Source: Pseudomonas violetae (lineage in GTDB: Bacteria > Pseudomonadota > Gammaproteobacteria > Pseudomonadales > Pseudomonadaceae). From it: a stretch of 38,167 bases of DNA. A program made the translations under genes and the position numbers. Below the pieces are notes generated by a model that ran no database searches, had not been told where the DNA came from, and saw nothing but the letters and a program-made list of their open reading frames with translations. The DNA lies in contig NZ_JAKNRW010000046.1 of the NCBI RefSeq assembly GCF_023072615.1, positions 1 through 38,167 on the forward strand, written 5' to 3'. Shown here in pieces: positions 1 to 7,813 of this stretch. Numbering within the stretch: the stretch's first letter is position 1; every line of letters begins with the position of its first letter.

Positions 1-230
1 GAAGATATTGGCCTTCTTACCCCGCTACACCGCCTCTATCCGCTTCCTGTTCGTCAGGCCAGCATTTTGCCTCGGGCTTCCTTCAGATTCGCGGTCACCC
101 GCGACACCCTTGCCTCTGGCTAACACTTCCCCTTGCCGGGTGTGTAGAGGACTTTCACCTCCAAGTCACCAGCGTGGCCACCACAGCCAAGCTGGTTGCG
201 CTTGCGCGCAACGCGCCATGCCTGGCGCAC
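1..230 (-). mobile_element. Group II intron, 5' part of the ribozyme (truncated by window edge)
   Basis: Read on the minus strand from 230 leftward, the sequence begins GTGCGCC, a typical group II intron 5' end. It then has GGTGAAAGTCCTC, GTTAGCCAGAGGCAAGGGTG and AATCTGAAGGAAGC, followed by CCTGACGAACAGGAAGC. These blocks occur in this order in domain I of bacterial group II introns such as the Oceanobacillus class C intron. The rest of the ribozyme and any LtrA-type reverse transcriptase would lie to the left, outside the window. The preceding exon (231-264) is a terminator hairpin, which is the target preference of class C introns. Recognition is from memory of conserved domain I sequence. 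The class assignment rests mainly on the insertion site. Confidence 0.8.
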
Positions 231-234
231 CAAT

Positions 235-264
235 GAAAAAGGCGACCCTTCAGGTCGCCTTTGT
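235..264 (-). terminator. Intrinsic terminator, intron insertion target
   Basis: A perfect stem AAGGCGACC/GGTCGCCTT (239-261) is followed on the minus strand by TTTTTCATTG, and the intron begins at the next base. The stem is also flanked by a short T run on the plus strand, so it could work in both directions. It would end whatever gene the remnant at 320-506 belonged to. Confidence 0.75.
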
Positions 265-319
265 TCAAGGCAAAACCGCCTCAACCCCAATCTCGATCAA
301 CCGCTCCGGCAGAGAAAGC

Positions 320-506
320 TCACAGAATGCTCTCGATACTCTGGATTGCTTTGACTGCCAGCTCGTTCAGTCCGGGCGCAACGGTGCGTTCAAACTCATC
401 AACACCCACCTGACCGCGACATAGACTGATGACCCACTCATAGCCCTGCAGCGGACGTCGCTATGTTTGCTATGGAAATGGATGTAAGTAAATGTATCAT
501 CGGCAT
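320..506 (-). pseudogene. Frame-broken gene remnant upstream of the terminator
   Basis: Two short open frames abut on the minus strand. One starts with ATG at 506 and ends with TGA at 438 (22 residues, beginning MPMIHLLTS). The other is open from 460 to a TGA at 320 (ending in AIQSIESIL), has no ATG and uses ordinary codons. Shifting frame near 440-460 joins them into one reading frame of about 60 residues that stops 60 bases before the terminator. This suggests a small gene with a frameshift, or a decayed 3' end. I do not recognise the product. An antisense ORF from 463 (57 codons) covers the same bases and looks no better. Confidence 0.3.
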
Positions 507-635
507 TCGTAACGGACGCAGGCATCCCTCAATCATTCCGCAAGGGAATGTTGACTATCAGTCCAAACTCTCTTCCGCCATTCTGTCCTGCCGCTTAGCC
601 TGCACGCATTCTTCAATTGTTCAACGAGACACCTC

Positions 636-1841
636 ATGACCCCAGCAAACCCCGCGCCCCACGGCACCGCGACAATGACCCGAGGCATGGTCCTGCTATT
701 TGCCTTTTGCTGCGGCGCCATCGTGGCCAATATCTACTATGCCCAGCCGATCATTGGTCTGATCGCGCCGGATATCGGCCTAAACAGCACCATGGCCAGC
801 CTGATTGTTTCGCTGACGCAGATTGGCTACGCGTTGGGCCTGTTCTTCCTGGTTCCGCTGGGCGACCTGCTGGAAAACCGCCGGCTGATGATCATCACCA
901 CCCTGGTGGCCATTGCCAGCCTGCTGGGCGCGGCGTTTACCGATCAGCCAAATGTGTTCCTGCTGATTTCCTTGCTGGTGGGCTTCAGTTCGGTGTCAGT
1001 GCAGATCCTTATCCCGCTAGCCGCGCACCTGGCCCCGGAAGAATCCCGCGGGCGAGTGGTCGGTGGGATCATGGGCGGTTTGTTGCTGGGGATTTTGTTG
1101 GCACGGCCGGTCTCCAGCGTGATCGCGGACCACTTTGGCTGGCGAGCGATGTTCGTCATCGCCGCGGTGTTGATGGCGGCGATCAGTATCGTACTGGCCG
1201 TGACCATTCCCAAGCGCAAGCCTGATCACAGCGCGTCCTACGGGCAGTTGCTCGGTTCGCTGTGGACACTGCTGCGTCAACAACCAGTCCTGCGCCAGCG
1301 TGCCTTCTACCAGGGCTGCATGTTCGCAACCTTCAGCCTGTTCTGGACGGCGGTGCCGCTGGAACTGGCGCGTCATCACGGATTGTCGCAAACCCAGATC
1401 GCCCTCTTCGCCCTGGTCGGTGCTATCGGCGCGATCGCGGCGCCCATCGCCGGGCGGCTGGCTGATGCCGGGCACACGCGCATCGCCTCACTTTTGGCCC
1501 TGGTGTTCGCCAGCCTGAGTTTCCTGCCCGCGTTCATCCACCCGCTCTACAGCGTCATAGGCCTGGCGGTGACCGGCGTGGTACTGGATTTCTGCGTGCA
1601 GATGAACATGGTGCTTGGGCAACGGGCGGTCTATGCCCTGGACGCCAACAGTCGCAGCCGCTTGAACGCCTTGTATATGACCAGCATCTTCATTGGCGGC
1701 GCGTTTGGCTCCTCGGTGGCAAGTGCGGTGTACGAACGCGGCGGCTGGTTGTGGATCTTGATCGTGGGCAGCGCTTTTCCTGTTCTGGCGTTGTTGCGGT
1801 TTTTGAGTGTTTCAGAAAAGCGCTCACTGGCAGCGGCTTAG
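636..1841 (+). CDS. MFS transporter (drug/solute efflux type)
   Basis: A 401-residue polytopic membrane protein of normal length for a 12-helix major facilitator. Hydrophobic segments recur from about residue 17 to 395, with a central basic loop near residues 190-205 (IPKRKPDH) that separates the two halves. The loop after helix 2 holds the MFS motif A-like stretch PLGDLLENRR (about residues 74-83). It resembles the YgaY-like group of inner-membrane exporters, but the substrate cannot be read from sequence. The start at 636 is kept; ATG at 675 (MTRGM, just before helix 1) is an alternative. It is monocistronic and converges on phnN, with 58 bases between them. No regulator gene is adjacent. 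Confidence 0.85.
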   Translation: MTPANPAPHGTATMTRGMVLLFAFCCGAIVANIYYAQPIIGLIAPDIGLNSTMASLIVSLTQIGYALGLFFLVPLGDLLENRRLMIITTLVAIASLLGAAFTDQPNVFLLISLLVGFSSVSVQILIPLAAHLAPEESRGRVVGGIMGGLLLGILLARPVSSVIADHFGWRAMFVIAAVLMAAISIVLAVTIPKRKPDHSASYGQLLGSLWTLLRQQPVLRQRAFYQGCMFATFSLFWTAVPLELARHHGLSQTQIALFALVGAIGAIAAPIAGRLADAGHTRIASLLALVFASLSFLPAFIHPLYSVIGLAVTGVVLDFCVQMNMVLGQRAVYALDANSRSRLNALYMTSIFIGGAFGSSVASAVYERGGWLWILIVGSAFPVLALLRFLSVSEKRSLAAA

Positions 1842-1899
1842 AGCGTCGGTGTTTTGCAGCCTGTGATGAGGGGGGGGCGGTTTATTGGCCAAGCGGCCA

Positions 1900-2487
1900 T
1901 CAGCCTTGCGGTGCCGGCGTGGATGCAGTCGACTGCCCATCAACACACTTCAACAAGCACTCAACCGTATCCGCCAGCGCCCCGGAGTTATCAATCACAC
2001 TAAGCGCCAGATCGTGTTGCCCAAGTACCTGTTCACTGAACCGCGCATTGCGCGCCAGCCGTGCCTCGATCTCGACGATCGATTCACGCCCCCGCGCCTG
2101 CAAGCGCACGCGCAGTACGCTCTGCTCCACGGTCAGCAACAGTACGAGCAGATCCGGATAACGCAGCCGCGTTGCCGGCAGGTGGCCGCGCGAGCCATTG
2201 ACCAGCACGTTCTGCCCTGCAGCCAGCCAATCGTCGATCTCTCGGGGGATGCCGTAGCACAACCCGTTGGCGCGCCAGCTCAAGGCAAACTCGCCCTGGG
2301 CCTCAAGCTGGGTGAATTCATCGAGGCTCACACCCCGCGCCGCCTCACCCCGCGCTTCAGCCGAGCGCGTAATCACCCGCCGTACGACGCGACAGTTACG
2401 TTCGGCCAACCGAGTTCTTGCGGCATCCAACAGGCTGTCCTTGCCCGAACCCGAGGGTCCGATGAGATAGATCAACCTGCCTGCCAT
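1900..2487 (-). CDS. phnN: Ribose 1,5-bisphosphate phosphokinase PhnN
   Basis: A 195-residue P-loop kinase of the guanylate-kinase-like fold. The Walker A motif GPSGSGKDS lies at about residues 10-18, with Asp in place of the Thr/Ser seen in many P-loops, as in PhnN. The Arg-rich stretch VVRRVITRSAE follows. PhnN phosphorylates ribose 1,5-bisphosphate to PRPP, the last step by which ribosyl phosphonate intermediates of the C-P lyase pathway enter metabolism. No other phn gene is present here: upstream lies a lipoprotein gene closed by its own terminator, and downstream the convergent MFS gene. It is therefore an orphan in this window and may serve PRPP supply, or work with phn genes elsewhere. 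Confidence 0.88.
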   Translation of the reverse strand: MAGRLIYLIGPSGSGKDSLLDAARTRLAERNCRVVRRVITRSAEARGEAARGVSLDEFTQLEAQGEFALSWRANGLCYGIPREIDDWLAAGQNVLVNGSRGHLPATRLRYPDLLVLLLTVEQSVLRVRLQARGRESIVEIEARLARNARFSEQVLGQHDLALSVIDNSGALADTVECLLKCVDGQSTASTPAPQG

Positions 2488-2536
2488 CCATTCACTCTCT
2501 TCACGTGTCGCAGGAATTGGTAACCATGAGACAACG

Positions 2537-2562
2537 AATAAGGCGACCCTGAGGTCGCCTTT
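2537..2562 (-). terminator. Intrinsic terminator after the lipoprotein gene
   Basis: Stem AAGGCGACC/GGTCGCCTT (2540-2561) lies 4 bases beyond the TAA of the lipoprotein gene. It is followed on the minus strand by TTATTCGTTG. It is almost the same sequence as the terminator at 235-264 and likely ends the ccm transcript. Confidence 0.8.
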
Positions 2563-2565
2563 GCG

Positions 2566-2970
2566 TTACTTGCCGAATTGCCGGCCCAGTCCACTTGGCA
2601 CGCCATGGATGTCGGTATCTTCCCATGGGCCGCTCGGGCTGATGGCACGGCTCCAGCCGTTGTTCCAGCGGTAATAGGTGCGCTGGCGGTAGAAGGTATT
2701 GGTCTGGTCATCGAGCACATACACGCCAAGCTTGGCGTCCCAATGGCTGTTGCCGCCCGGCGGCGGCGCGAAGCTCGCCGAGGTGCGGGGTACCGGCTTG
2801 GCGGGCTTCGCCGGAATACCCGGCTTGCTTGGCGTGGGTGCCGTAGAGGGCGTGGGTTTGGGCTGCGATGGCGGGATCGGCGGCAGCGGCGCGGGCTCGG
2901 GCCGCTGGACCGCACAAGCGCTTAACCCCAGGACCATACTGAGCAGGGTGATACGGGCGATGGCGGTCAT
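2566..2970 (-). CDS. Proline-rich lipoprotein of unknown function, end of the ccm operon
   Basis: A 134-residue protein with a lipoprotein signal (hydrophobic residues 6-17, lipobox LSAC, Cys19). A Pro/Lys/Ala-rich linker spans roughly residues 23-65. A compact, aromatic-rich C-terminal part (TNTFYRQRTYYRWNNGWSRA) follows and resembles a small beta-rich module. It starts 12 bases after the ccmI stop and ends at a terminator, so it is probably the last cistron of the ccm transcript. Membrane anchoring with a flexible stalk suggests a periplasm-facing outer- or inner-membrane lipoprotein. Similar small lipoproteins occur beside ccmI in related Pseudomonas. I do not know a function, and a role in cytochrome c assembly would be guilt by position only. 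Confidence 0.75.
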   Translation of the reverse strand: MTAIARITLLSMVLGLSACAVQRPEPAPLPPIPPSQPKPTPSTAPTPSKPGIPAKPAKPVPRTSASFAPPPGGNSHWDAKLGVYVLDDQTNTFYRQRTYYRWNNGWSRAISPSGPWEDTDIHGVPSGLGRQFGK

Positions 2971-2982
2971 AAGCGGTTCCTG

Positions 2983-4182
2983 TTATTTGTCCGGGCTGTC
3001 GATGGTCAGTTTTTGTGGCGCGGCGGTGCTGCTGGCCAGGGGCTGGCTGCGACCGATCCACTCGCCGGCCGTCGGTTGGCCGGCACGGGACACCCGCGCA
3101 ACCAGTTGGACTTCAGGGAAGTTGGACAGTTTCAACTGCGGCATCATTGCGTCGGCATCGCCCAGTTCAACGCTGGCTGGCAAGTCGGCAACGGTCAGGC
3201 GCTTGGCTGCCAGCGGTGCAGGAGGCCCGGAAGTAGCGCGAGCGAAGATGAACACGCTATCACCCGGCAGGACTTTATCCTTCAACTCGGGAGCAAGATC
3301 GACGGTGACTTTCAGCAGTGCAGCCTTAGTCACGGGCGCCTGGGCTACTTTGCCGCCACCCGCTTCGAGTTTTTCGCTGGCCCGGGCGATCCCTCCTTGC
3401 AACGCTGCACGGGAATTATCTGCTGGCGGCAACTGCGCCAGCAGCCGGTTCCAGTAATCGATGGCGTCCTGATAACGCTCGCCCTCAAATGCCGCAATGC
3501 CCAGCAGCCCCAAGCTGGTAACTTCTTTTGGATCGGCCTTCAGTGCTTCATCGGTCAAGCGCTGTAACTTGTCCGACCATTTCTTGCCGTCGGCGAAGTA
3601 TTGGGCTTGTGCCCATTGCCCCAGCAGCTCCGGCTGCCTTCCAGCCAGGGTGACCGTGCGTTCGAACATCTTGGCCGCATCGCCAGGACGGTCCTGGGCC
3701 ATGTAGGTGCGCCCAAGGAAATACAGGCCTTCCGCAGAATCGGGCTGAGCTGCAACCGCACGCTCCAGGCGTAAGGTCATCTCTTCCATGGATTGCGGGG
3801 CCTGGGCGAACTCGCGGGTCAGCTCGACTTTGTCACTGGCACCGAAGTGCAGGTACAAACCAAGGCCCAGCACCGGCACCAGAATCGCCGCCAGCAGAGG
3901 CCATGGTTTACCCAGGCGAGAGACACGCGGTGCCGCGACGCCTTCGGTATCCGCCAGCAGCTCACGGGCGGCTTCGGCACGACCGGTGTCCATTTGCGCA
4001 GCGTTGAGCACGCCCTCTTCCTGCTGAGTCTGCAACTCAGCCACGCGTTCCTGATACAACGCGACGTTCAGGGCAGTACGATCCTCTTCGAGCTGGGCGC
4101 GACGGCCACGCAAAACAGGGATCAGCAGAAAACTCAGGGCAACCAGAAGCAGCAGGCCTGCAGCGAGCCAGAAATCAATCAT
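2983..4182 (-). CDS. ccmI: Cytochrome c biogenesis protein CcmI (CycH)
   Basis: A 399-residue protein starting at MIDFWLAAG. The longer upstream frame is rejected because the membrane segment begins here and because this start overlaps the ccmH end by 8 bases, as is usual. Residues 3-24 form the first helix, followed by a cytoplasmic Arg/Glu-rich coiled-coil region. A second membrane helix comes near residue 100 (PLLAAILVPVLGLGLYLHF). The periplasmic part has TPR-like helices at about residues 140-280 and a beta-rich C-terminal domain. CcmI chaperones apocytochrome c to the CcmFH haem ligation complex. Its position as the last ccm gene is normal for the family. Confidence 0.92.
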   Translation of the reverse strand: MIDFWLAAGLLLLVALSFLLIPVLRGRRAQLEEDRTALNVALYQERVAELQTQQEEGVLNAAQMDTGRAEAARELLADTEGVAAPRVSRLGKPWPLLAAILVPVLGLGLYLHFGASDKVELTREFAQAPQSMEEMTLRLERAVAAQPDSAEGLYFLGRTYMAQDRPGDAAKMFERTVTLAGRQPELLGQWAQAQYFADGKKWSDKLQRLTDEALKADPKEVTSLGLLGIAAFEGERYQDAIDYWNRLLAQLPPADNSRAALQGGIARASEKLEAGGGKVAQAPVTKAALLKVTVDLAPELKDKVLPGDSVFIFARATSGPPAPLAAKRLTVADLPASVELGDADAMMPQLKLSNFPEVQLVARVSRAGQPTAGEWIGRSQPLASSTAAPQKLTIDSPDK

Positions 4183-4648
4183 TCTTGGTTTTATCCAACA
4201 GGTGGTCGAGGCGCTCACGCTCATCCAGGGAGAGCGAGTCCGGGCTATCGGTGCGCTGGACGCGGCGACGGCGAACTATCACGGCAATGATCACAAAACC
4301 GCCCAGCAGCAAGCCGGCGGGGCCGAACCAGAGCAGTGCGGTCTTGGCATTCAGCGCGGGTTTGTAGCGGACGAAATCACCGTAGCGATCGACCATGAAG
4401 TCGATGATCTGCTGATTGTCCTTGCCCTCACCGAGCATGCGGAAAATCTCTTTGCGCAGGTCCGCGGCGATGGGCGCGTTGGAGTCGGCGATGTCCTGGT
4501 TCTGGCACTTGGGGCAACGCAGCTCTTTGGTCAGCTCGCGAAAACGCTCGCGGTCACCTTCCTTGGCGAACTCGTAGGTGTCGATGGCCGCATGCGCTAC
4601 ACCGGCCATGCTCAAGCCCAGCACAGCGGCAGCAATCCAGCGCTTCAT
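4175..4648 (-). CDS. ccmH: Cytochrome c maturation protein CcmH (CcmL-type thiol oxidoreductase)
   Basis: A 157-residue protein with a signal peptide (residues 1-21, ending AHA), the redox motif LRCPKCQNQ with Cys45 and Cys48, and a C-terminal membrane helix at about residues 106-128 followed by an RRRR cytoplasmic tail. It holds apocytochrome c cysteines reduced, or in mixed disulfide, for haem attachment together with CcmG and CcmF. The start at 4648 is set by a four-base ATGA overlap with the ccmG stop; the longer upstream open frame is the antisense-like shadow of ccmG. It lacks the TPR half found in the fused E. coli CcmH, which here is the separate CcmI. Confidence 0.93.
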   Translation of the reverse strand: MKRWIAAAVLGLSMAGVAHAAIDTYEFAKEGDRERFRELTKELRCPKCQNQDIADSNAPIAADLRKEIFRMLGEGKDNQQIIDFMVDRYGDFVRYKPALNAKTALLWFGPAGLLLGGFVIIAVIVRRRRVQRTDSPDSLSLDERERLDHLLDKTKND

Positions 4649-5181
4649 GGCTTGGCCTCGTCGACCAGCGCCTGATACTTGGCGGCCAGTTTTTCGCGCC
4701 AGACCTGTTCGTCGATGACCCCGACGAACTTGTCGCGGATGATGCCCTTGGCGTCGATGAAGAAGGTTTCCGGGGCGCCGTATACACCCAGGTTCAGGCC
4801 CAGGGTGCCTTCGTCGTCGCGAATGTCCAGCTGGTACGGGTTGTGGAATTCCGCCAGCCACTTCAAGGCGTCGGCGTTGACGTCCTTGTAGTTGATGCCG
4901 TAGATCACCACGCCCTTCTCGGCCAACTTGTTCAACACCGGGTGCTCGACCCGGCAGGAAATGCACCAGGTGCCCCACACGTTGACCAGCGCCGGCTTGC
5001 CAAGGATGTCCGACCGGGTCAGCGTCTTGTCACCCTGCACGGCAGGCAGGGAGAACTCAGGGAACGGCTTGTTGATCATCGCCGACGGCAGCTCGGCCGG
5101 GTCCAGATACAACCCGCGATACAGAAAAACCGCCACCACCAGAAAAATCGCCAGTGGCAGCAACATCAACCAACGTCTCAT
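4645..5181 (-). CDS. ccmG: Thiol:disulfide interchange protein CcmG/DsbE
   Basis: A 178-residue membrane-anchored thioredoxin-fold protein. An N-terminal helix at residues 4-22 is followed by the family start MINKPFPEFSLP. The redox site WGTWCISC carries Cys73 and Cys76, and GVYGAPETF supplies the cis-proline loop. It passes electrons from CcdA/DsbD to CcmH and apocytochrome c in the periplasm. It overlaps both neighbours (ccmF stop and ccmH start) by four bases, showing tight translational coupling. Length and motifs are fully standard, with Ile-Ser in the two middle CXXC positions. Confidence 0.95.
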   Translation of the reverse strand: MRRWLMLLPLAIFLVVAVFLYRGLYLDPAELPSAMINKPFPEFSLPAVQGDKTLTRSDILGKPALVNVWGTWCISCRVEHPVLNKLAEKGVVIYGINYKDVNADALKWLAEFHNPYQLDIRDDEGTLGLNLGVYGAPETFFIDAKGIIRDKFVGVIDEQVWREKLAAKYQALVDEAKP

Positions 5182-7181
5182 GCCGTGGCTCCCGACATGC
5201 CCAGTGCTTCACGCACGCGGCTTTTGACCTTGACCCGATAACGCCGGTCCAGCGCCGCCAGCAATCCGCCGAAACCGGTCAGCAACCCACCGAACCAGAT
5301 CCAGCGCACGAACGGCTTGACGTGGACGCGTACGGCCCAGGCGCCATCGCCCAAGGGTTCGCCGAGGGCAACATAAAGGTCACGGGTGAAACCGGCATCA
5401 ATCCCGGCCTCGGTCATGACCGAGTTCTGCACGGTGTACAGACGTTTTTCCGGGTGCAGCACGCTGATTTCCTTGCCGTTTCGGATTACCCGTATCGTGC
5501 CCTTGTCAGAGGTGAAATTCGGGCCTTCGAAGTGTTTGGCACCTTCGAACACGAACTGGTAACCGGCCAGGCTCATGGATTCCCCCGGCGCCAGACGCAG
5601 GTCGCGCTCGGCACTGTTCTGGCTCGATAGGACGACGCCAAGGGCGCATACGGCAATGCCCAGGTGCGCGATCTGCATGCCCCAGTAGCTGCGCGTCAAG
5701 GTCGGCAAGCCTTTGATCAGCCCCTTGTGGCGAGTCTTGTCAAAGATGTCGCGCACGCCGGCCAGCAATACCCAGGCAGCGAGCATGAAGGTCGCGATCA
5801 CAGCCCAGTTGAAATCGCCATAGGCGATGCCGGCGATCACTGCAAGGGCCGCGCTGCCAAGCAATACCGGGGTGAGCATCCCAACCAACCATTTGACCGG
5901 GGTATCTTTCCAGCGCACCAGCATACCGACGGCCATGACCACCATCAGCAAGGCCATCAGCGGAATAAACAGCGCGTTGAAATACGGTGGGCCAACCGAC
6001 AGCTTGGCCCCGGTCATGGCGTCGAGGATCAACGGATATAAGGTGCCGAGCAGGATCATCGAGGCGGCGACCACCAGCACCAGGTTGTTGCCCAGCAACA
6101 GGGTTTCCCGTGACCAGAGGTTGAAACCTACATGACTCTTCACCACCGGCGCACGCAGGGCGAACAGGGTCAGCGAGCCACCGACCACGAACAGCAGGAA
6201 GATCAGGATGAATACGCCGCGCTCCGGATCAGAAGCAAACGCGTGCACTGAGGTCAGCACACCGGAACGCACCAGGAAGGTTCCCAGCAGACTCAAGGAG
6301 AACGCGGCGATGGCCAGTAATACAGTCCAGCTCTTGAACACGCCACGTTTTTCTGTGACGGCCAATGAGTGAATCAGTGCGGTGCCGACCAGCCAAGGCA
6401 TGAAGGAGGCGTTTTCCACCGGGTCCCAGAACCACCAGCCGCCCCAGCCGAGCTCGTAATAGGCCCACCACGAACCCAGGGTGATGCCGATACCGAGGAA
6501 AGCCCAGGCGACGATAGTCCACGGACGCGACCAGCGCGCCCACGCCGCATCAAGACGGCCGCCCAGCAACGCGGCGATGGCAAACGCAAAGGCTACAGAG
6601 AACCCGACATACCCCATGTACAGCATCGGCGGGTGAACGATCAGGCCGATGTCCTGCAGCAATGGATTGAGGTCGCGACCGTCGGCAGGGATCTGCGGAA
6701 GGATGCGCGCGAACGGATTGGACGTCAGGATCAGGAACAGCAGGAAACCGGTGCTGATCATGCCCATGATCGCCAGCACCCGGGCCAGCATCACCTGCGG
6801 CAATTGCCGGGAGAATACCGACACGGCGAAAGTCCAGCCGCCCAGGATCAATGCCCACAACAGCAAGGAGCCTTCGTGCGCGCCCCATACGGCGCTGAAT
6901 TTGTAGTACCACGGCAAGGCACTGTTGGAGTTGCTGGCGACGTAGTCCACGGAGAAGTCGTCCGCCATGAACGCATACGTCAGGCAACCAAAGGCGAACA
7001 CCAGGAACGCGAACTGGCCCCAGGCCGCCGGTTGCGCGAGGCTCATCCACAGGCGATCACCGCGCCAGGCACCGAGCAGTGGCACCACCGACTGAACCAG
7101 GGCAAAACACAGCGCCAGGATCATGGCCAGGTGGCCCAGTTCCGGGATGTACAGCCCGGCGCTGTAGAGTCCAGCAGTCAT
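5178..7181 (-). CDS. ccmF: Haem lyase subunit CcmF
   Basis: A 667-residue polytopic inner-membrane protein with about 15 hydrophobic segments. The tryptophan-rich haem-handling motif WGGWWFWDPVENA lies in the first half, and a large periplasmic loop (about residues 520-610, containing the ERDLRLAPGESMSLAGYQF-type beta region) precedes the last helix. CcmF joins haem, delivered by holo-CcmE, to the cysteines of apocytochrome c together with CcmH and CcmI. The stop overlaps the ccmG start by four bases, and ccmE ends 3 bases before the start. Length is close to the family norm. No damage is seen. Confidence 0.95.
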   Translation of the reverse strand: MTAGLYSAGLYIPELGHLAMILALCFALVQSVVPLLGAWRGDRLWMSLAQPAAWGQFAFLVFAFGCLTYAFMADDFSVDYVASNSNSALPWYYKFSAVWGAHEGSLLLWALILGGWTFAVSVFSRQLPQVMLARVLAIMGMISTGFLLFLILTSNPFARILPQIPADGRDLNPLLQDIGLIVHPPMLYMGYVGFSVAFAFAIAALLGGRLDAAWARWSRPWTIVAWAFLGIGITLGSWWAYYELGWGGWWFWDPVENASFMPWLVGTALIHSLAVTEKRGVFKSWTVLLAIAAFSLSLLGTFLVRSGVLTSVHAFASDPERGVFILIFLLFVVGGSLTLFALRAPVVKSHVGFNLWSRETLLLGNNLVLVVAASMILLGTLYPLILDAMTGAKLSVGPPYFNALFIPLMALLMVVMAVGMLVRWKDTPVKWLVGMLTPVLLGSAALAVIAGIAYGDFNWAVIATFMLAAWVLLAGVRDIFDKTRHKGLIKGLPTLTRSYWGMQIAHLGIAVCALGVVLSSQNSAERDLRLAPGESMSLAGYQFVFEGAKHFEGPNFTSDKGTIRVIRNGKEISVLHPEKRLYTVQNSVMTEAGIDAGFTRDLYVALGEPLGDGAWAVRVHVKPFVRWIWFGGLLTGFGGLLAALDRRYRVKVKSRVREALGMSGATA

Positions 7182-7184
7182 CAG

Positions 7185-7640
7185 TTAGCCCTCTTTCGCA
7201 GGAGTAGGTGCCGACATGCCGCTGTCTTTCAAGGCCTTGGTGACTTCCGGCGGCATATACTTTTCATCGTGCTTGGCCAGCACCTCGTCGGCGACCACCA
7301 CGCCCTCGGCGTTGAGTTTGCCCAGGGCCACGATCCCCTGTCCTTCACGGAACAGATCGGGAAGGATGCCGCGGTAACTGATGGTCACAGTTTTATTGAA
7401 ATCGGTGACGTTGAACTTCACGTCCAGAGAATCGCCGGAACGTTGCAGCGAACCTTTTTCGACCATACCGCCTGCGCGAATGCGCGTGTCCAGCGGGGCT
7501 TCGCCACTGGCGATCTGGGTCGGCGTGTAGAACAGGTTGATGTTCTGCTGCAGGGCGCTCAGGGCCAGGCCGACAGCAGCGCCAACCCCGACCAGGATCG
7601 CGAGAATGATGATAAGACGCTTTTTGCGCAGCGGATTCAC
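7185..7640 (-). CDS. ccmE: Haem chaperone CcmE
   Basis: A 151-residue protein with an N-terminal membrane anchor (residues 7-29) and a periplasmic beta-barrel. The haem-binding stretch LAKHDEKYMP puts the covalent haem ligand at His124 and the axial Tyr at 128. It receives haem from CcmC and carries it to CcmF. It starts with GTG at 7640, which overlaps the ccmD stop in a GTGA junction; the next internal start would remove the anchor. The C-terminal tail after residue 135 is flexible and typical of the family. Confidence 0.95.
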   Translation of the reverse strand: MNPLRKKRLIIILAILVGVGAAVGLALSALQQNINLFYTPTQIASGEAPLDTRIRAGGMVEKGSLQRSGDSLDVKFNVTDFNKTVTISYRGILPDLFREGQGIVALGKLNAEGVVVADEVLAKHDEKYMPPEVTKALKDSGMSAPTPAKEG

Positions 7641-7813
7641 TTGCCGTTCTCCCGGCGCAGACGACGCGCCTCTTGTTGCAGATACCGCTTGCGGGCCAGG
7701 ATCGGCTCCGCCACGTTAAGGGCCAGCACCGCCAGGCAGATGCCATAGGCTGACCAGACATACAGGCCATGATGGCCCATGGCGAGGAAGTCGCCGAATG
7801 AAGCAAAACTCAT
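7637..7813 (-). CDS. ccmD: Haem exporter protein CcmD
   Basis: A 58-residue protein with one membrane helix (about residues 17-36, LYVWSAYGICLAVLALNVA) and a very basic C-terminal half (RKRYLQQEARRLRREN). It begins MSFASFGDFLAMG, a common CcmD start. It helps release holo-CcmE from CcmC and the CcmAB ATPase. Both ends overlap neighbours: ATGA with the ccmC stop and GTGA with the ccmE start. Its place between ccmC and ccmE is the standard one. It is short enough to be missed by automated calling. Confidence 0.92.
   Translation of the reverse strand: MSFASFGDFLAMGHHGLYVWSAYGICLAVLALNVAEPILARKRYLQQEARRLRRENGK

Noticed and set aside
8..424. 138-codon plus-strand ORF at the left edge
   Set aside because: It runs antisense through the group II intron and the terminator; no protein family fits.
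1870..1877. Run of eight G in the MFS-phnN gap, possible phase-variable tract
   Set aside because: It lies in a convergent gap outside both coding regions and away from promoters, so slippage would have no clear effect.
6369..7748. 459-codon plus-strand ORF across ccmF and ccmE
   Set aside because: Antisense shadow of two well-supported ccm genes, with no domain pattern.
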